A DNA stretch of 64,000 nucleotides from Prevotella sp. khp7 (lineage in GTDB: Bacteria > Bacteroidota > Bacteroidia > Bacteroidales > Bacteroidaceae). Location: the NCBI RefSeq assembly GCF_900109055.1, contig NZ_FOIV01000004.1, forward strand, positions 1 through 64,000, given 5' to 3'. Position 1 is the stretch's first letter; each line of letters opens with the position of its first letter. The position numbers and the translations under genes are program-made. Below, piece by piece: positions 34,882 to 44,730 of this stretch. Below the pieces are notes generated by a model, which made no database searches, was not told the origin of the DNA, and saw only the letters and a list, made by a program, of their open reading frames with translations.

Positions 34882-35664
34882 CTAAATCAAATCTGCGATG
34901 GCGTCGGCAGCCTCGTCGCGACAGCGCGAGAAACTGGGCCAGTCGTTGAAGTCGATGATGCACCACGAGCCGTCGGCACGCACGATGGCGTCGCCGCCAT
35001 ATACCTTAATGCCAACTGCCTCGGCCAACTGCTCCACGCACTGCTGAAGCCTGGCCTCACTGAAGGCGTAGTGACGGGCCTCGCCATTGCGCGCCTCGTC
35101 GGAAAACTTGAACTGACCGTCGTCTGTGGGGTAATAATAGCGGAAGAAGCCTGTGCTCTGAACGCCATAGAACTTCACCAGGTCGCCCACCACATGGGCA
35201 CTCACCACATACTGACTGATGCCACGCTGCTGCATCTTCTCTTTCTCCTGTTCCAAGGCCTCACGGTTGGGGGCGAACACCACGTCGCCCTGACTCTGGG
35301 CAGCCTGGTCGCCACGTTTCAGCCAATAGCCGTCGCTTCCTTCCTTAGGGGGCATAGGGGTGCCTATGCGCGCCATAAGAGCTTCGAGCTGACAGCGGCC
35401 ACAATGCTCGATACCCTCAGGACGGTTGACTATCTGTACGCCCTCGAGCGTCTTCAACCAAGACAGCGTCTCAGGCAGTCGACCCATCGTGAAGATGACG
35501 TCAGCACTGGGAGCCGACTCTAAGGGGGCCGTCTCGCTCACCAGGCTCACTTCGCAGCCCTTACTGCGCAGCCTCTGAGCCACAGCCTCGAGTATCGCCA
35601 GGTCTTTCTCCACAGAATTAGGCGAAAAGACCTCTGCCCGCTGTATCATCAGCACCCTCTTCAT
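34882..35664 (-). CDS. ATP-grasp-like protein of the lipid-headgroup cluster
   Basis: 260 residues. The C-terminal third looks like ATP-grasp: KVYGGDAIVRADGSWCIIDFNDWPSF near 220-245, with the metal-ligand type IDFND. Residues 1-80 form a Rossmann-like N-terminal region (MKRVLMIQRAEVF). It is reminiscent of small inositol-phosphate-kinase or RimK-like ATP-grasp proteins. The substrate is unknown. Its end is 22 bp before the CDP-alcohol transferase and its start overlaps the nucleotidyltransferase end by 4 bp. Confidence 0.75.
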   Translation of the reverse strand: MKRVLMIQRAEVFSPNSVEKDLAILEAVAQRLRSKGCEVSLVSETAPLESAPSADVIFTMGRLPETLSWLKTLEGVQIVNRPEGIEHCGRCQLEALMARIGTPMPPKEGSDGYWLKRGDQAAQSQGDVVFAPNREALEQEKEKMQQRGISQYVVSAHVVGDLVKFYGVQSTGFFRYYYPTDDGQFKFSDEARNGEARHYAFSEARLQQCVEQLAEAVGIKVYGGDAIVRADGSWCIIDFNDWPSFSRCRDEAADAIADLI

Positions 35665-36380
35665 CTATCTTCGCCCTTCAAGAAACTTTCGGCTTTCTGG
35701 ATATCACTGGCATGGTCGATGTCGAGCACCTTGGAGAAGGGCCATGCCTGCAGGCGCAGTCCGTCGGCCACCAACGCACGCTGGAAATTACGCATACGGC
35801 TCTCGCCACGCTCGATACACTGAGCCAGTGTAGTGAGCGAACGGGGCGTCAGACCATAGATGCCGCCACTGATATACTTGGGCTGGTCACACTGGTCGAG
35901 GAAACCCGTGATGCGCAGCTCTCCATCGGTAGCCACATAGAGTGGTTTCTCGTCGTCGATATAGTCGGTCACACCCATCAGACCGTCAATCTTGTCGCAG
36001 AACAGCTGGTGCTGGAAGGTCTCCACATAGGTTGAGAACTCCTCTTCGCGGAAGATAGTATCGACAGTGGTGAGTATAAAAGGTTCATTGCCAAGCCAAC
36101 GGCTCAGCTCCCACATGCTATGCATGCTGCTGGGCGTAGACTTGACAATGAACTTCAAGGGCACGTCGCCCCGTTTCTGTATTGTCTCCAGATGGGCACT
36201 CACCATCTTCATCTGCTCATTACAGATCACCACAATCTCTGTGGCGCCATTAGCCATGAAGATTCTTATAAGACGGTCAATCAACCGTTCTCCACATACC
36301 TCTACCAGAGGTTTGGGATTCTGGACTCCCTCCTGAGCCAGTCGCGAGCCCTCGCCCGCGGCTATGATTGCATATTTCAT
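35661..36380 (-). CDS. Sugar- or choline-phosphate nucleotidyltransferase-like protein
   Basis: 239 residues of the NTP-transferase fold. The nucleotide-binding start AIIAAGEGSRL (4-14) and NPKPLVEV (21-28) are clear, and TTVDTIF near 104-110 holds the metal-binding Asp. Short length and lack of a hexapeptide tail fit LicC-like or inositol-phosphate cytidylyltransferases that make CDP-headgroups, rather than sugar nucleotidyltransferases. With the CDP-alcohol transferase downstream, CDP-activation of a polar alcohol is the best reading, though the substrate is not determined. First gene of the operon. Confidence 0.82.
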   Translation of the reverse strand: MKYAIIAAGEGSRLAQEGVQNPKPLVEVCGERLIDRLIRIFMANGATEIVVICNEQMKMVSAHLETIQKRGDVPLKFIVKSTPSSMHSMWELSRWLGNEPFILTTVDTIFREEEFSTYVETFQHQLFCDKIDGLMGVTDYIDDEKPLYVATDGELRITGFLDQCDQPKYISGGIYGLTPRSLTTLAQCIERGESRMRNFQRALVADGLRLQAWPFSKVLDIDHASDIQKAESFLKGEDR

Positions 36381-36413
36381 TCTGATTCTCTTGTACGTAC
36401 ACTAAACTGGGGG

Positions 36414-36445
36414 CAAAGATACGTATTTCCCTCGAAAATCAGAAA
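36414..36445 (-). promoter_or_regulatory. Promoter of the nucleotidyltransferase/CDP-alcohol operon
   Basis: On the minus strand TTTC (36445-36442), a 20-bp spacer and TATCTTTG (36421-36414) lie 34 bp before the start codon. Confidence 0.7.
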
Positions 36446-36460
36446 ACTTTTAAATCTTAT

Positions 36461-37240
36461 TTATTTTTCTATTGATAAATTGTCTATATCTATATCGCCT
36501 GAACCGTGCTTTTCCATGTGGAAGCGACTGACACGGCCACTGAGGTTGATGTCGCCTGAACCGTTGAGCTGGCAATCCACTGAACCACAGTCGTTATTGA
36601 AGTTCACGTTGATATCGCCTGAACCACGTAAACCGATGTTGGTATCATTCACACGATGCAGGTTGAGGTCGATGTCGCCAGAGCCTACGAGGGTCACTGA
36701 GACGTTGCGCGACTCAAGGTTTTTCACATCCAGATCGCCTGAGCCTACCACCTCTACACGGCATCGGTCGCAGACCACATCCTGCACGTCGATGTCGCCA
36801 GAGCCACGCAACACGAACTCCATATTGTCCGTGTCAATGAGTTCGCGACTGACGAAGTCGCCAGAGCCATTGAGGCGCACGCTAGTCAAGTCGGGTGATG
36901 TGACATATATCGACATATCGGCACCATCGTTGAAACTGACGTTCACCATGCCCATTTTACCACGGTTGCGCACAATAAGGGTACTACCTTCCTTTTCGGT
37001 CAGGATCTCGTCGATCACATCCTCAGGCGCCTTCACCACTACAGAGAAACTGTCGGCCTGAGTATAATAGACCGTAGGCGAGCCATTGACCTCGATACGC
37101 TCGAAATCTTTCAGATGGCGCGTCTCTGTCACCATATCCTTCTCGCTAAAGGAAAGACTCCTATAACAATTCACACACGACGACATTGCGACGGATAGTC
37201 CCACCATAGCGATGCCCAACAGAAAATGATGTTTCTTCAT
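36461..37240 (-). CDS. DUF2807 head-GIN domain lipoprotein
   Basis: 259 residues. A signal peptide with a lipobox-like Ser-Ser-Cys ends near residue 20 (SVAMSSC). The DUF2807 (head GIN) domain shows the usual beta-helical ladder, with the motif GSGD-[IL]-[ND] recurring at least seven times from about residue 130 to the end. In DNA terms this gives repeated TCGCC(T/A)GA(A/G)CC segments. The role of these proteins in the Bacteroidota envelope is not known. The start at 37240 is preferred over an in-frame extension to 37417 which would run into the histidine kinase gene. A -7 element TATCTTTG lies at 37289-37282. Confidence 0.88.
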   Translation of the reverse strand: MKKHHFLLGIAMVGLSVAMSSCVNCYRSLSFSEKDMVTETRHLKDFERIEVNGSPTVYYTQADSFSVVVKAPEDVIDEILTEKEGSTLIVRNRGKMGMVNVSFNDGADMSIYVTSPDLTSVRLNGSGDFVSRELIDTDNMEFVLRGSGDIDVQDVVCDRCRVEVVGSGDLDVKNLESRNVSVTLVGSGDIDLNLHRVNDTNIGLRGSGDINVNFNNDCGSVDCQLNGSGDINLSGRVSRFHMEKHGSGDIDIDNLSIEK

Positions 37241-37331
37241 AACGCTTTCGTATTTTTTATTCAACTTCTGCCTATTAGACGCAAAGATAGCCGCAAAAGT
37301 TTCATCGTCAGCAAATATTTTTATATCAAAT

Positions 37332-38579
37332 TTATACCAAAGGCAGATCAACCCAGAAAGTAGAGCCATGATCGATGGTCGAGTCGACGCCGATATTACC
37401 GCCCAGACTCTCTGCATGCGACTTGGCTACTGACAGTCCGAGACCAGCGCCAGGGATGTAGTCGTCGACCTTGACGAATCGGTCGAAGATACGTTTCTGG
37501 TCTTCTGGCGCGATACCCTTACCTGTATCCTCCACCCATATCTTGACATGGTCGCCCTGAGGCAGACTGAAGCCCAAGGTGATGGTACCGCTCTCAGTAA
37601 ACTTCACCGCATTCTCCATCAGGTTCTCAACCATCTCACGCAGCTTGTCGACATCGGTATTCATGAGCAACTCGTTGTATGGATACTGGGTCACCACTTT
37701 CACCGATACGCCATCTACCAGCTGGGCACACTTCCTTGCCACTTCTGTGAGCACAGGCACGATGTCGGTCTGAGCCTTGACCAGACTCTTAGCCTCGGCC
37801 TCTACCTTTGACATACTCACAAGACCGTCGATGATCTGCAACAGCTTGTGGTTGTTCATCTGTATCTCTGCTATCAGCTGGTTGCGGTCTTCCTCGTTAT
37901 CCACCACAGGCAACAGGTCGGCAAAGCCAACGATGGCATTCAGCGGCGTACGTATCTCATGACCCATGTTAGCCAGGAAGGCGGTCTTCAGGCGATCGCT
38001 CTCCTCTGCTCTGTTACGGGCATTGATCAGGGCTGTCTCCATCTGCTTCTGGTCGTCGATGCGCATCGAGGCACCCACGATTTTCGTCGGTATGCCATCG
38101 GCATCGCGGTCGGCCACCGTGGCGAAGCTCTGCGCCCAGTGGTATTTCGCATTCGGGTTATCCTTTACCTGATACTGTTGGTTGAAGAACATTGAACGCC
38201 CCTCAGCCAGATCTTCCAATGCCGACATCACTCGCGAGGCATCGGTAGGCATCAGCACATCCTGCAGCAGGTCGATTGGCGCCTCTGTTCCTGAAGGGAA
38301 GGTAGGGCCGTCGCGGAAATCGGCATCATAGGTGATGATGCGGGTACGGGTATCAACGTGCCACGTCGACAGTTTCATGGCCTTCAGCACCAGGTCGTAC
38401 TCAATATTATATTGCTGAACCCTTGTTAAATCGTCGATTTCCTTACGTATCCTAATGCCATTGCGATATTGTATAATGATACCAGCCACGGCTACCAGCA
38501 GCAGCAAGATGAATATGCCCCACAGCAACGGATAAAGATAAGCATCTTTAATCTGGAAGAAAAGTAGCAATCCAAGCAT
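37332..38579 (-). CDS. Membrane-bound sensor histidine kinase
   Basis: 415 residues. One or two N-terminal membrane helices (3-12 and 17-38), a PAS-like region at about 60-180, a HisKA domain with the phospho-acceptor His207 in NMGHEIRTPLNA, and an HATPase domain with DTGKGIAPEDQKRIFDRF and the G2 box GAGLGLSVAK near the C-terminus. No receiver domain is attached and no response regulator gene is adjacent. The residue before His is Gly where Ser is usual. The signal is unknown. A -7 element TAATTTTG lies at 38622-38615. Confidence 0.9.
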   Translation of the reverse strand: MLGLLLFFQIKDAYLYPLLWGIFILLLLVAVAGIIIQYRNGIRIRKEIDDLTRVQQYNIEYDLVLKAMKLSTWHVDTRTRIITYDADFRDGPTFPSGTEAPIDLLQDVLMPTDASRVMSALEDLAEGRSMFFNQQYQVKDNPNAKYHWAQSFATVADRDADGIPTKIVGASMRIDDQKQMETALINARNRAEESDRLKTAFLANMGHEIRTPLNAIVGFADLLPVVDNEEDRNQLIAEIQMNNHKLLQIIDGLVSMSKVEAEAKSLVKAQTDIVPVLTEVARKCAQLVDGVSVKVVTQYPYNELLMNTDVDKLREMVENLMENAVKFTESGTITLGFSLPQGDHVKIWVEDTGKGIAPEDQKRIFDRFVKVDDYIPGAGLGLSVAKSHAESLGGNIGVDSTIDHGSTFWVDLPLV

Positions 38580-38727
38580 GGTTTCTAAATGGTTTCAAAC
38601 ATGAATTCGGTGGGCAAAATTAAGGATTTTATTTGAATTGCCAACAAAAATGCCTGTTTTTTTCGTAAAAAGTCATCTTTTTTGTAAGATTAACAGAAAA
38701 AATGTGTGATATTTGCTCACTTTACAT

Positions 38728-38735
38728 TAACTTTG
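38728..38735 (+). promoter_or_regulatory. -7 promoter element of the RNA methyltransferase gene
   Basis: TAACTTTG at 38728-38735 is a perfect -7 element 23 bp before the preferred start; no good -33 match is seen at 19-21 bp. The rest of the 170-bp gap (38580-38749) holds only AT-rich sequence and the divergent kinase promoter. Confidence 0.55.
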
Positions 38736-38758
38736 CAGGCTGTAATTGAATGACATTC

Positions 38759-40264
38759 ATGGAACAAAAATTTGAATTAATCGCCAAAACGTTTATGGGA
38801 CTGGAACCTGTACTGGCGAAGGAGCTGACCCAACTGGGGGCTAACGATGTGGAAATCGGTAGACGAATGGTATCGTTTACAGGTGATAAGGAAATGATGT
38901 ATCGTGCAAATTTCCAGTTGCACACTGCCATCAGAATTTTAAAACCCATACGGCATTTCAAAGCCAAGAGCGCTGACGATGTGTATGAGGAAATCAAGAA
39001 GATAGATTGGACAGAATTTTTAGGGACGGAGAAGACCTTCACCGTCGACTCTGTGGTGTTCTCTGAAGAGTTCCGCCACTCTAAGTTCGTGTCCTACAAG
39101 GTGAAAGACGCCATCGTGGATCAGTTCCGCGAGAAGACAGGCAAGCGCCCCAACATCTCTGTGGCTAACCCTGACGTCCGTCTGAATATGCATATCGCAG
39201 AAGACAAGTGTACGCTGAGTCTCGACTCCAGCGGCGAGTCGCTGCATCGCCGCGGCTATCGCCAGGAGAGTGTCGAGGCACCTCTGAACGAGGTTCTGGC
39301 AGCAGGTATGATCCTGCTCTCTGGCTGGCAGGGCGACACCGATTTCATCGACCCCATGTGCGGCAGCGGTACGCTGCTCATTGAGGCTGCCCTCATTGCC
39401 AAGAACATGGCTCCTGGTCTGTTCCGCAAGGAGTTTGCCTTCGAGAAGTGGCCTGACTTTGACGCCGACCTTTTCGACAGCATCTATAACGACGAGAGTT
39501 TGGAACGTGAGTTCAATCACAAGATTTACGGCTACGATATCGACATGAAGGCTGTAAACACAGCTCGCATGAATGTGAAGGCTGCTGGCCTGTCTGACAT
39601 CATCAGCATAGAGCAGCGCGACTTCAAAGAGTTCACCCAGCCAGAGAACAAGAGCATCATCATCACCAATCCGCCTTATGGCGAGCGCATCTCTACCCCT
39701 GACCTCATGGGTACCTATCGTATGATTGGCGAGCGACTGAAGCACCAGTTCAAGGGCAACGACGCCTGGGTGCTGAGCTATCGCGAGGAGTGTTTCGACC
39801 AGATTGGTCTGAAGCCCAGCATCAAGATTCCTCTCTATAACGGCAGTCTGGAGTGCGAGTTCCGCAAGTACCAGATGTTCGATGGAAAACTGAAGGACTT
39901 CCGCTCTGAAGGCGGCATCGTGAAGACCGAGGAGGAGAAGCGCCAGATGGCCGAGAAGCACCGCTTCAAGAAAGAGCGCGAGTTCAAGAAACGTTTGGAG
40001 GAGCAGGAGGAGAACGAAGAGGCCGACATCCGCTCGTTCACCTTCCACCGCCACAACCTCGACAAAGACAAGCGCAATGAGCGCAGAAGCCGCAGAGACA
40101 ACGGCCGTGAAGACCGTGAGGAGCGCAGAGACCGCAAGGGCGGCTACAAGAGCAGCGCGAACAAGGGCGGCCATGAGCGTTTCGACCGCAGCGGCAAAGG
40201 TCGCTCATTCAGCAAAGGCAAGGATTTCGGAAAGAAAAGGAGATTCAACGATGACGAGGATTAA
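38759..40264 (+). CDS. THUMP-domain class I rRNA methyltransferase (RlmL N-terminal type)
   Basis: 501 residues. A THUMP domain (about 45-160) precedes a Rossmann methyltransferase domain with DPMCGSGTLLIEAALIA near 200-216 and the catalytic NPPYGER near 302-308, as in the RlmL/YcbY m2G2445 methyltransferase. From about residue 390 on there is a charged tail rich in Arg, Lys, Glu and Asp, probably disordered RNA binding. The start at 38759 (MEQKFEL) fits family N-termini; an ATG at 38750 is possible. The last 14 bp overlap the S9 peptidase gene. Confidence 0.9.
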   Translation: MEQKFELIAKTFMGLEPVLAKELTQLGANDVEIGRRMVSFTGDKEMMYRANFQLHTAIRILKPIRHFKAKSADDVYEEIKKIDWTEFLGTEKTFTVDSVVFSEEFRHSKFVSYKVKDAIVDQFREKTGKRPNISVANPDVRLNMHIAEDKCTLSLDSSGESLHRRGYRQESVEAPLNEVLAAGMILLSGWQGDTDFIDPMCGSGTLLIEAALIAKNMAPGLFRKEFAFEKWPDFDADLFDSIYNDESLEREFNHKIYGYDIDMKAVNTARMNVKAAGLSDIISIEQRDFKEFTQPENKSIIITNPPYGERISTPDLMGTYRMIGERLKHQFKGNDAWVLSYREECFDQIGLKPSIKIPLYNGSLECEFRKYQMFDGKLKDFRSEGGIVKTEEEKRQMAEKHRFKKEREFKKRLEEQEENEEADIRSFTFHRHNLDKDKRNERRSRRDNGREDREERRDRKGGYKSSANKGGHERFDRSGKGRSFSKGKDFGKKRRFNDDED

Positions 40265-42416
40265 GCAGTTGCTGACCACGACATTGCTCCTGGCAGCCTC
40301 TATGACAATGAGCGCACAAAACAGACTTTTCTCCCTTGAGGACCTGAATTTCGGCGGCAACAACTACTACCGTATGCAGCCCAGGGACATGTTCCTCACC
40401 TGGTGGGGCGAGAGACTCGTTCAGACGGATGTGGAGGAGTGCTACCTTATCGACACGAAGACTGGTGAGAAGCACCTGCTCTTCACCCTCGATGACATCA
40501 ACACATGGGCAGAGAGCGACAGCGTGAGATATGTTCGCCACCTGATGAACGCCACCTTCCCCTACCCCAGTCAGCCCATTGTGGCAGTAGGCAACAGAAA
40601 GGCTTTCATCCTTGTCGACTTCGAGGCAAAGAAGATTGTATGGCAGGACAGCATCTCCGGTCAGGAGGCAAACGACTGGAACGCCCAATCGCGCGCCACA
40701 GCCTATGTCGAGAACAATCAGCTCTTCATCGCCGACGCACAGGGCAAGAAACACCAGCTGTCGACCGACGGCTCACGCGAGATTGTCTACGGGCAGTCTG
40801 TCCACCGCAATGAGTTTGGCATCAACAAGGGCACTTTCTGGAGTCCTGATGGTATGCGTCTGGCCTTCTATCGCATGGATCAGAGCATGGTGACCGACTA
40901 TCCGCAGGTGGATATCTTCCCTCGCGAAGCTACCCATGAGCCTGACAAATATCCCATGGCCGGCATGACCTCTCATAAGGTCACCGTAGGCGTCTACGAC
41001 CTCCAGTCGCAGCAGACCGTCTACCTGCAGGCTGGCGACCCCACAGACCGCTATTTCACGAACATCGCATGGAGCCCTGACAGCAAGACCGTCTATATTC
41101 TTGAACTGAATCGCGGTCAGAACGACTGTCGTCTGGTGTCTTATAACGCCATCACTGGTGAACGTATCGCAGAACTCTATCGCGAGACATCCGATAAATA
41201 TGTAGAACCACAGAACCCCATCCAGTTCCTGCCTTGGGATGACACGAAGTTCATCCTACAGAGTGAGAAGGACGGCTATAACCACCTCTATCTGTTCGAC
41301 GTGAAGGGTAAGGAACTCAAGCAGCTCACCAAAGGCCCTTGGGTGGTAATGGAGGTGGTTGGTTTCAACCGCAAGAGCCAGAGCATCATCATTCGCTCCA
41401 ACGAGCTCAGTCCCCTGCAGAGCAATCTCTATGCCGTCAACGTGAAGACGGGCAAGCGCACCCTTCTCGACCGTGGCATCGGCGTGACTCGCAGCGTCAG
41501 CCTCTCTGCCTCTGGCCAACAGGCTGTTGAGAAGTTCTCTGCGCCCGACATTCCTCGCATCATCGATATCGTGAACACCAGCAATGGGAAGCGTTACGAG
41601 TTGCTCAATGCCGAAGACCCCTGGCAGAACTACCAGCAGCCCATCTTCGAGAATGGCAGCATCAAGGCTGCCGACGGACTGACCGACCTGTATTTCCGCA
41701 TGGTGAAGCCAGCCGACTTCGATGCCAGCAAGAAATACCCCACCGTGGTATACGTATATGGTGGTCCCCACGCCCATAACGTCGATGCCTCATGGCACTG
41801 GATGAGTCGCTCGTGGGAGACATATATGGCTCAGAAAGGCTATATCCTGTTCATCCTCGACAACCGCGGTTCAGAGAATCGCGGACGCGACTTCGAGCAG
41901 GCCACCTTCCACCAGCTGGGACAGATAGAGATGCAGGACCAGATGAAGGGTGTCGACTATCTGCGCACCCTGCCTTACGTTGATATGGATCGTCTGGGCG
42001 TACATGGCTGGAGCTTTGGCGGTTTCATGACCATCTCGCTGATGACCAACTACCCCGATGTGTTCAAGGTGGGTGTGGCTGGCGGCCCTGTCATCGACTG
42101 GAAATGGTATGAGGTGATGTATGGCGAACGCTATATGGGCACCCCTGAGAACAATCCTGAGGGCTATGCCAGGACTTCTCTGCTTGCCAAAGCCAAGAAC
42201 CTGAAGGGCAAGCTGCAGATTATCACCGGCTACAACGACAACACCGTGGTACCTCAGCACTGCCTGTCGTTCCTCGATGCCTGTATCAAGGCCGACACAC
42301 AGCCCGACTTCTTCGCTTACCCTGGTGAGGAGCACAACATGCGCGGCCATGCCAGCGTGCATCTGCATGAGCGCATCACACAGTACTTCGAAGACTACCT
42401 AAAGGTAAAAAGGTGA
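40251..42416 (+). CDS. S9 family dipeptidyl peptidase (DPP IV-like)
   Basis: 721 residues. Signal peptide about 1-22 (ASMTMSAQ). An eight-bladed beta-propeller (DPPIV_N) covers roughly 60-470. The alpha/beta hydrolase domain carries the catalytic triad Ser588 in GWSFGG, Asp663 in GYNDNTV and His695 in GEEHN. It should release N-terminal dipeptides, probably in the periplasm, for peptide nutrition. The start at 40251 gives the signal peptide and overlaps the upstream gene by 14 bp. The stop codon lies inside an octamer repeat: the unit GGTGAAAA supplies TGA. Confidence 0.92.
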   Translation: MTRIKQLLTTTLLLAASMTMSAQNRLFSLEDLNFGGNNYYRMQPRDMFLTWWGERLVQTDVEECYLIDTKTGEKHLLFTLDDINTWAESDSVRYVRHLMNATFPYPSQPIVAVGNRKAFILVDFEAKKIVWQDSISGQEANDWNAQSRATAYVENNQLFIADAQGKKHQLSTDGSREIVYGQSVHRNEFGINKGTFWSPDGMRLAFYRMDQSMVTDYPQVDIFPREATHEPDKYPMAGMTSHKVTVGVYDLQSQQTVYLQAGDPTDRYFTNIAWSPDSKTVYILELNRGQNDCRLVSYNAITGERIAELYRETSDKYVEPQNPIQFLPWDDTKFILQSEKDGYNHLYLFDVKGKELKQLTKGPWVVMEVVGFNRKSQSIIIRSNELSPLQSNLYAVNVKTGKRTLLDRGIGVTRSVSLSASGQQAVEKFSAPDIPRIIDIVNTSNGKRYELLNAEDPWQNYQQPIFENGSIKAADGLTDLYFRMVKPADFDASKKYPTVVYVYGGPHAHNVDASWHWMSRSWETYMAQKGYILFILDNRGSENRGRDFEQATFHQLGQIEMQDQMKGVDYLRTLPYVDMDRLGVHGWSFGGFMTISLMTNYPDVFKVGVAGGPVIDWKWYEVMYGERYMGTPENNPEGYARTSLLAKAKNLKGKLQIITGYNDNTVVPQHCLSFLDACIKADTQPDFFAYPGEEHNMRGHASVHLHERITQYFEDYLKVKR

Positions 42417-42500
42417 AAAGGTAAAAAGGTAGAAAGGTAAAAAGGTAAAAAAGGTAAAAAGGTAAAAAGGTGAAAAAGTAAAAAGAGAAAAGGATAAGAA
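42404..42500 (+). repeat. GGTAAAAA octamer array between the S9 peptidase and purD genes
   Basis: About twelve consecutive 8-bp units based on GGTAAAAA, with variants GGTGAAAA, GGTAGAAA and AGTAAAAA, and one 9-bp unit. The array starts in the last codons of the peptidase gene, gives its stop codon and ends just before the purD start. Confidence 0.9.
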
Positions 42501-42502
42501 AT

Positions 42503-43789
42503 ATGAAAATACTACTGTTAGGAAGTGGCGGACGTGAGCACGCCCTAGCTTGGAAAATTGCTCAGAGTGAGAAATGTGAGAAACTCTATATTGCCCCAGG
42601 TAACGCTGGCACTGGCAACTGCGGTGAGAATGTAGCCATGAAGGCCGACGACTTCGAGGCCATCAAGGAGTTCATCGTGGCCAAGGGCGTTAACATGGTG
42701 GTTGTCGGTCCTGAGGACCCTCTGGTGAAAGGCATCTACGACAACCTGAAGGCCGACGAGCGTACTAAGGACGTACCCGTCATCGGCCCTTCAAAGGCTG
42801 GTGCCGTACTCGAAGGCTCCAAGGACTTTGCCAAGAGTTTCATGCAGCGCCACAACATCCCCACAGCACGCTATCAGACCTTCGACGGCGAACATCTGGA
42901 GGAGGGTCTAAAGTTTCTTGAGACCCTCGAAGCTCCCTACGTTCTCAAGGCCGACGGTCTCTGCGCAGGTAAGGGCGTTCTGATTCTCCCCACCCTCGAC
43001 GAGGCCAAGAAAGAACTCAAGGAGATGCTGGGCGGCATGTTCGGCAACGCCTCGAGCCGTGTGGTCATCGAGGAGTTCATGAGTGGTATCGAGTGCTCTG
43101 TCTTCGTACTCACTGATGGCAAAAACTATAAGATTCTGCCTGAGGCCAAGGACTACAAGCGTATCGGCGAGCACGATACGGGTCTGAACACTGGCGGTAT
43201 GGGTAGCGTTACCCCTGTGCCCTTCGCCACCAAGGAGTGGATGCAGAAGGTGGAGGATCGCATCATCCGTCCCACAGTAGAAGGTCTGGCTGCTGACGGC
43301 ATCGACTATAAGGGATTCATCTTCTTCGGCCTCATCAACCGCACCAATACGCCAAGCAAAGAGGCTGAGCCATACGTCATCGAGTACAACTGTCGTATGG
43401 GCGACCCAGAGACTGAGAGCGTTATGCTCCGTCTGAAGAGCGACATCGTCGATCTGTTCGAGGGTGTAGCTGCCGGCGACCTCGACAAGCGTGCCATCGA
43501 GTTCGATTCCCGTTCTGCCGTGTGCGTCATGATGGTGAGCGGCGGTTACCCCCAGGAGTACAAGAAGGGTTACCCCATCACAGGTATCGACCAGGTAGAG
43601 GGATCTATCGTCTTCCACAGTGGCACGGCCATGAAGGACGGTCAGGTAGTGACGGCTGGTGGTCGCGTCATCGCTGTCTCTTCCTACGGCAAGGATAAGG
43701 CCGAGGCACTACAGAAATCGTTTGAGGAGGCTCAGAAGATTCAGTTCACCGATAAATATTTCCGTCGCGACATCGGCGCTGATCTATGA
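42503..43789 (+). CDS. purD: Phosphoribosylamine-glycine ligase
   Basis: PurD ligates glycine to phosphoribosylamine in purine synthesis. 428 residues, ATP-grasp enzyme. [19 protein letters not shown] at 4-22 is the family N-terminus; DGLCAGKGV near 152-160, [11 protein letters not shown] near 228-238 and [12 protein letters not shown] near 294-305 follow. The leader is the octamer array. The end overlaps the following membrane-protein gene by 4 bp. Confidence 0.95.
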   Translation: MKILLLGSGGREHALAWKIAQSEKCEKLYIAPGNAGTGNCGENVAMKADDFEAIKEFIVAKGVNMVVVGPEDPLVKGIYDNLKADERTKDVPVIGPSKAGAVLEGSKDFAKSFMQRHNIPTARYQTFDGEHLEEGLKFLETLEAPYVLKADGLCAGKGVLILPTLDEAKKELKEMLGGMFGNASSRVVIEEFMSGIECSVFVLTDGKNYKILPEAKDYKRIGEHDTGLNTGGMGSVTPVPFATKEWMQKVEDRIIRPTVEGLAADGIDYKGFIFFGLINRTNTPSKEAEPYVIEYNCRMGDPETESVMLRLKSDIVDLFEGVAAGDLDKRAIEFDSRSAVCVMMVSGGYPQEYKKGYPITGIDQVEGSIVFHSGTAMKDGQVVTAGGRVIAVSSYGKDKAEALQKSFEEAQKIQFTDKYFRRDIGADL

Positions 43790-44730
43790 TCAAACGCTTA
43801 CAAAACAGAATCGCAGAAAGCCGTTACGCATTGCCAGTAACGGCCTTCTACGCCATACTCATCTGGCTCACCGCTGGTCTGGTGTCCCAGCAGTGGTGGG
43901 TCCAGTTCGGCTGTTTCGTGCTGTCGGCGTGGATGATGATGCAACTCAACAATGAGAACCTGCTCATCCGCATCTACAGCCGACTGGTGTCGTGCGCCTA
44001 TCTGGCAATCACCTGTGCGGCAGTCTTTCTCTTTCCCTCGCGCTCAGGAGCACTCATGCAGATGGGAGCAGCTTTGGCTCTTTACCTGCTCTGGCACAGC
44101 TATCAGGACCGCGACTCGGTAGGCTGGACATTCTACACATTCCTTTGTCTGGGCATAGGAAGCATCATCCAGAGTCAGGTGCTTTACTACCTGCCTGCGT
44201 TCTGGATTATGATGGCGTGGTTCATCTTCTCACTCTCATGGCGCACGTTCTTTGCTTCCCTGTTGGGCCTGCTCACTCCCTATTGGTTCTGTCTGCCTTA
44301 TTATGTCTATCAGGGCGAAGACAGTCTGGCTCTGCTGTCAAGTCATCTGAGCAGTCTGTTCGATATCGTGTCGCGCCCCGACTACACGATGCTCAACTTG
44401 TCCCAGTTGACATTTCTGGGCTTTCTTGTAGTGCTCTTTGTCATCGGTGCCATCCACTTTATCCTCACTAGTTATAAGGATAAGATCCGTGTACGCCAGA
44501 TATACTACAGTTTTATCATGGTGGCCATTTATTCCTTATTGCTGGTGGTGGTTCAGCCCCAGTGCTACGACATGGTAATCCGCGTGCTGATTCTGGTGGT
44601 CAGCCCCATCGTCGCCCATTTCTTTGCGCTCACCCACACACGTCTCACCAATATCCTGTTCATCGTCATCATCATCATGGCCCTTTTGTTCACAGGCTAT
44701 AACCTATGGATGTCATCATCACTCTTTTAA
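43786..44730 (+). CDS. Multi-pass membrane protein, function unknown
   Basis: 314 residues, about ten hydrophobic segments spread over the whole length, with few charged residues beyond short loops. It resembles a conserved Bacteroidales protein of unknown function found after purD; no catalytic motif is visible. The ATG overlaps the purD stop as ATGA, and its end overlaps the DedA-like gene by 25 bp, so the three genes are coupled. Confidence 0.75.
   Translation: MIKRLQNRIAESRYALPVTAFYAILIWLTAGLVSQQWWVQFGCFVLSAWMMMQLNNENLLIRIYSRLVSCAYLAITCAAVFLFPSRSGALMQMGAALALYLLWHSYQDRDSVGWTFYTFLCLGIGSIIQSQVLYYLPAFWIMMAWFIFSLSWRTFFASLLGLLTPYWFCLPYYVYQGEDSLALLSSHLSSLFDIVSRPDYTMLNLSQLTFLGFLVVLFVIGAIHFILTSYKDKIRVRQIYYSFIMVAIYSLLLVVVQPQCYDMVIRVLILVVSPIVAHFFALTHTRLTNILFIVIIIMALLFTGYNLWMSSSLF

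Noticed and set aside
36120..37061. A 313-residue plus-strand frame with repeated Ser-Pro-Glu-Pro motifs
   Set aside because: It is the reverse-strand shadow of the GSGD repeats of the DUF2807 gene and also crosses the nucleotidyltransferase start and an intergenic promoter.
39020..40174. Long minus-strand open frame (384 codons) inside the RNA methyltransferase gene
   Set aside because: Low-complexity Leu/Ala/Val-rich translation, no motif, and the plus-strand gene is clearly homologous to a known family.
42404..42500. Octamer array considered as a CRISPR-like array
   Set aside because: Units are 8 bp with no spacers, and there are no cas genes.
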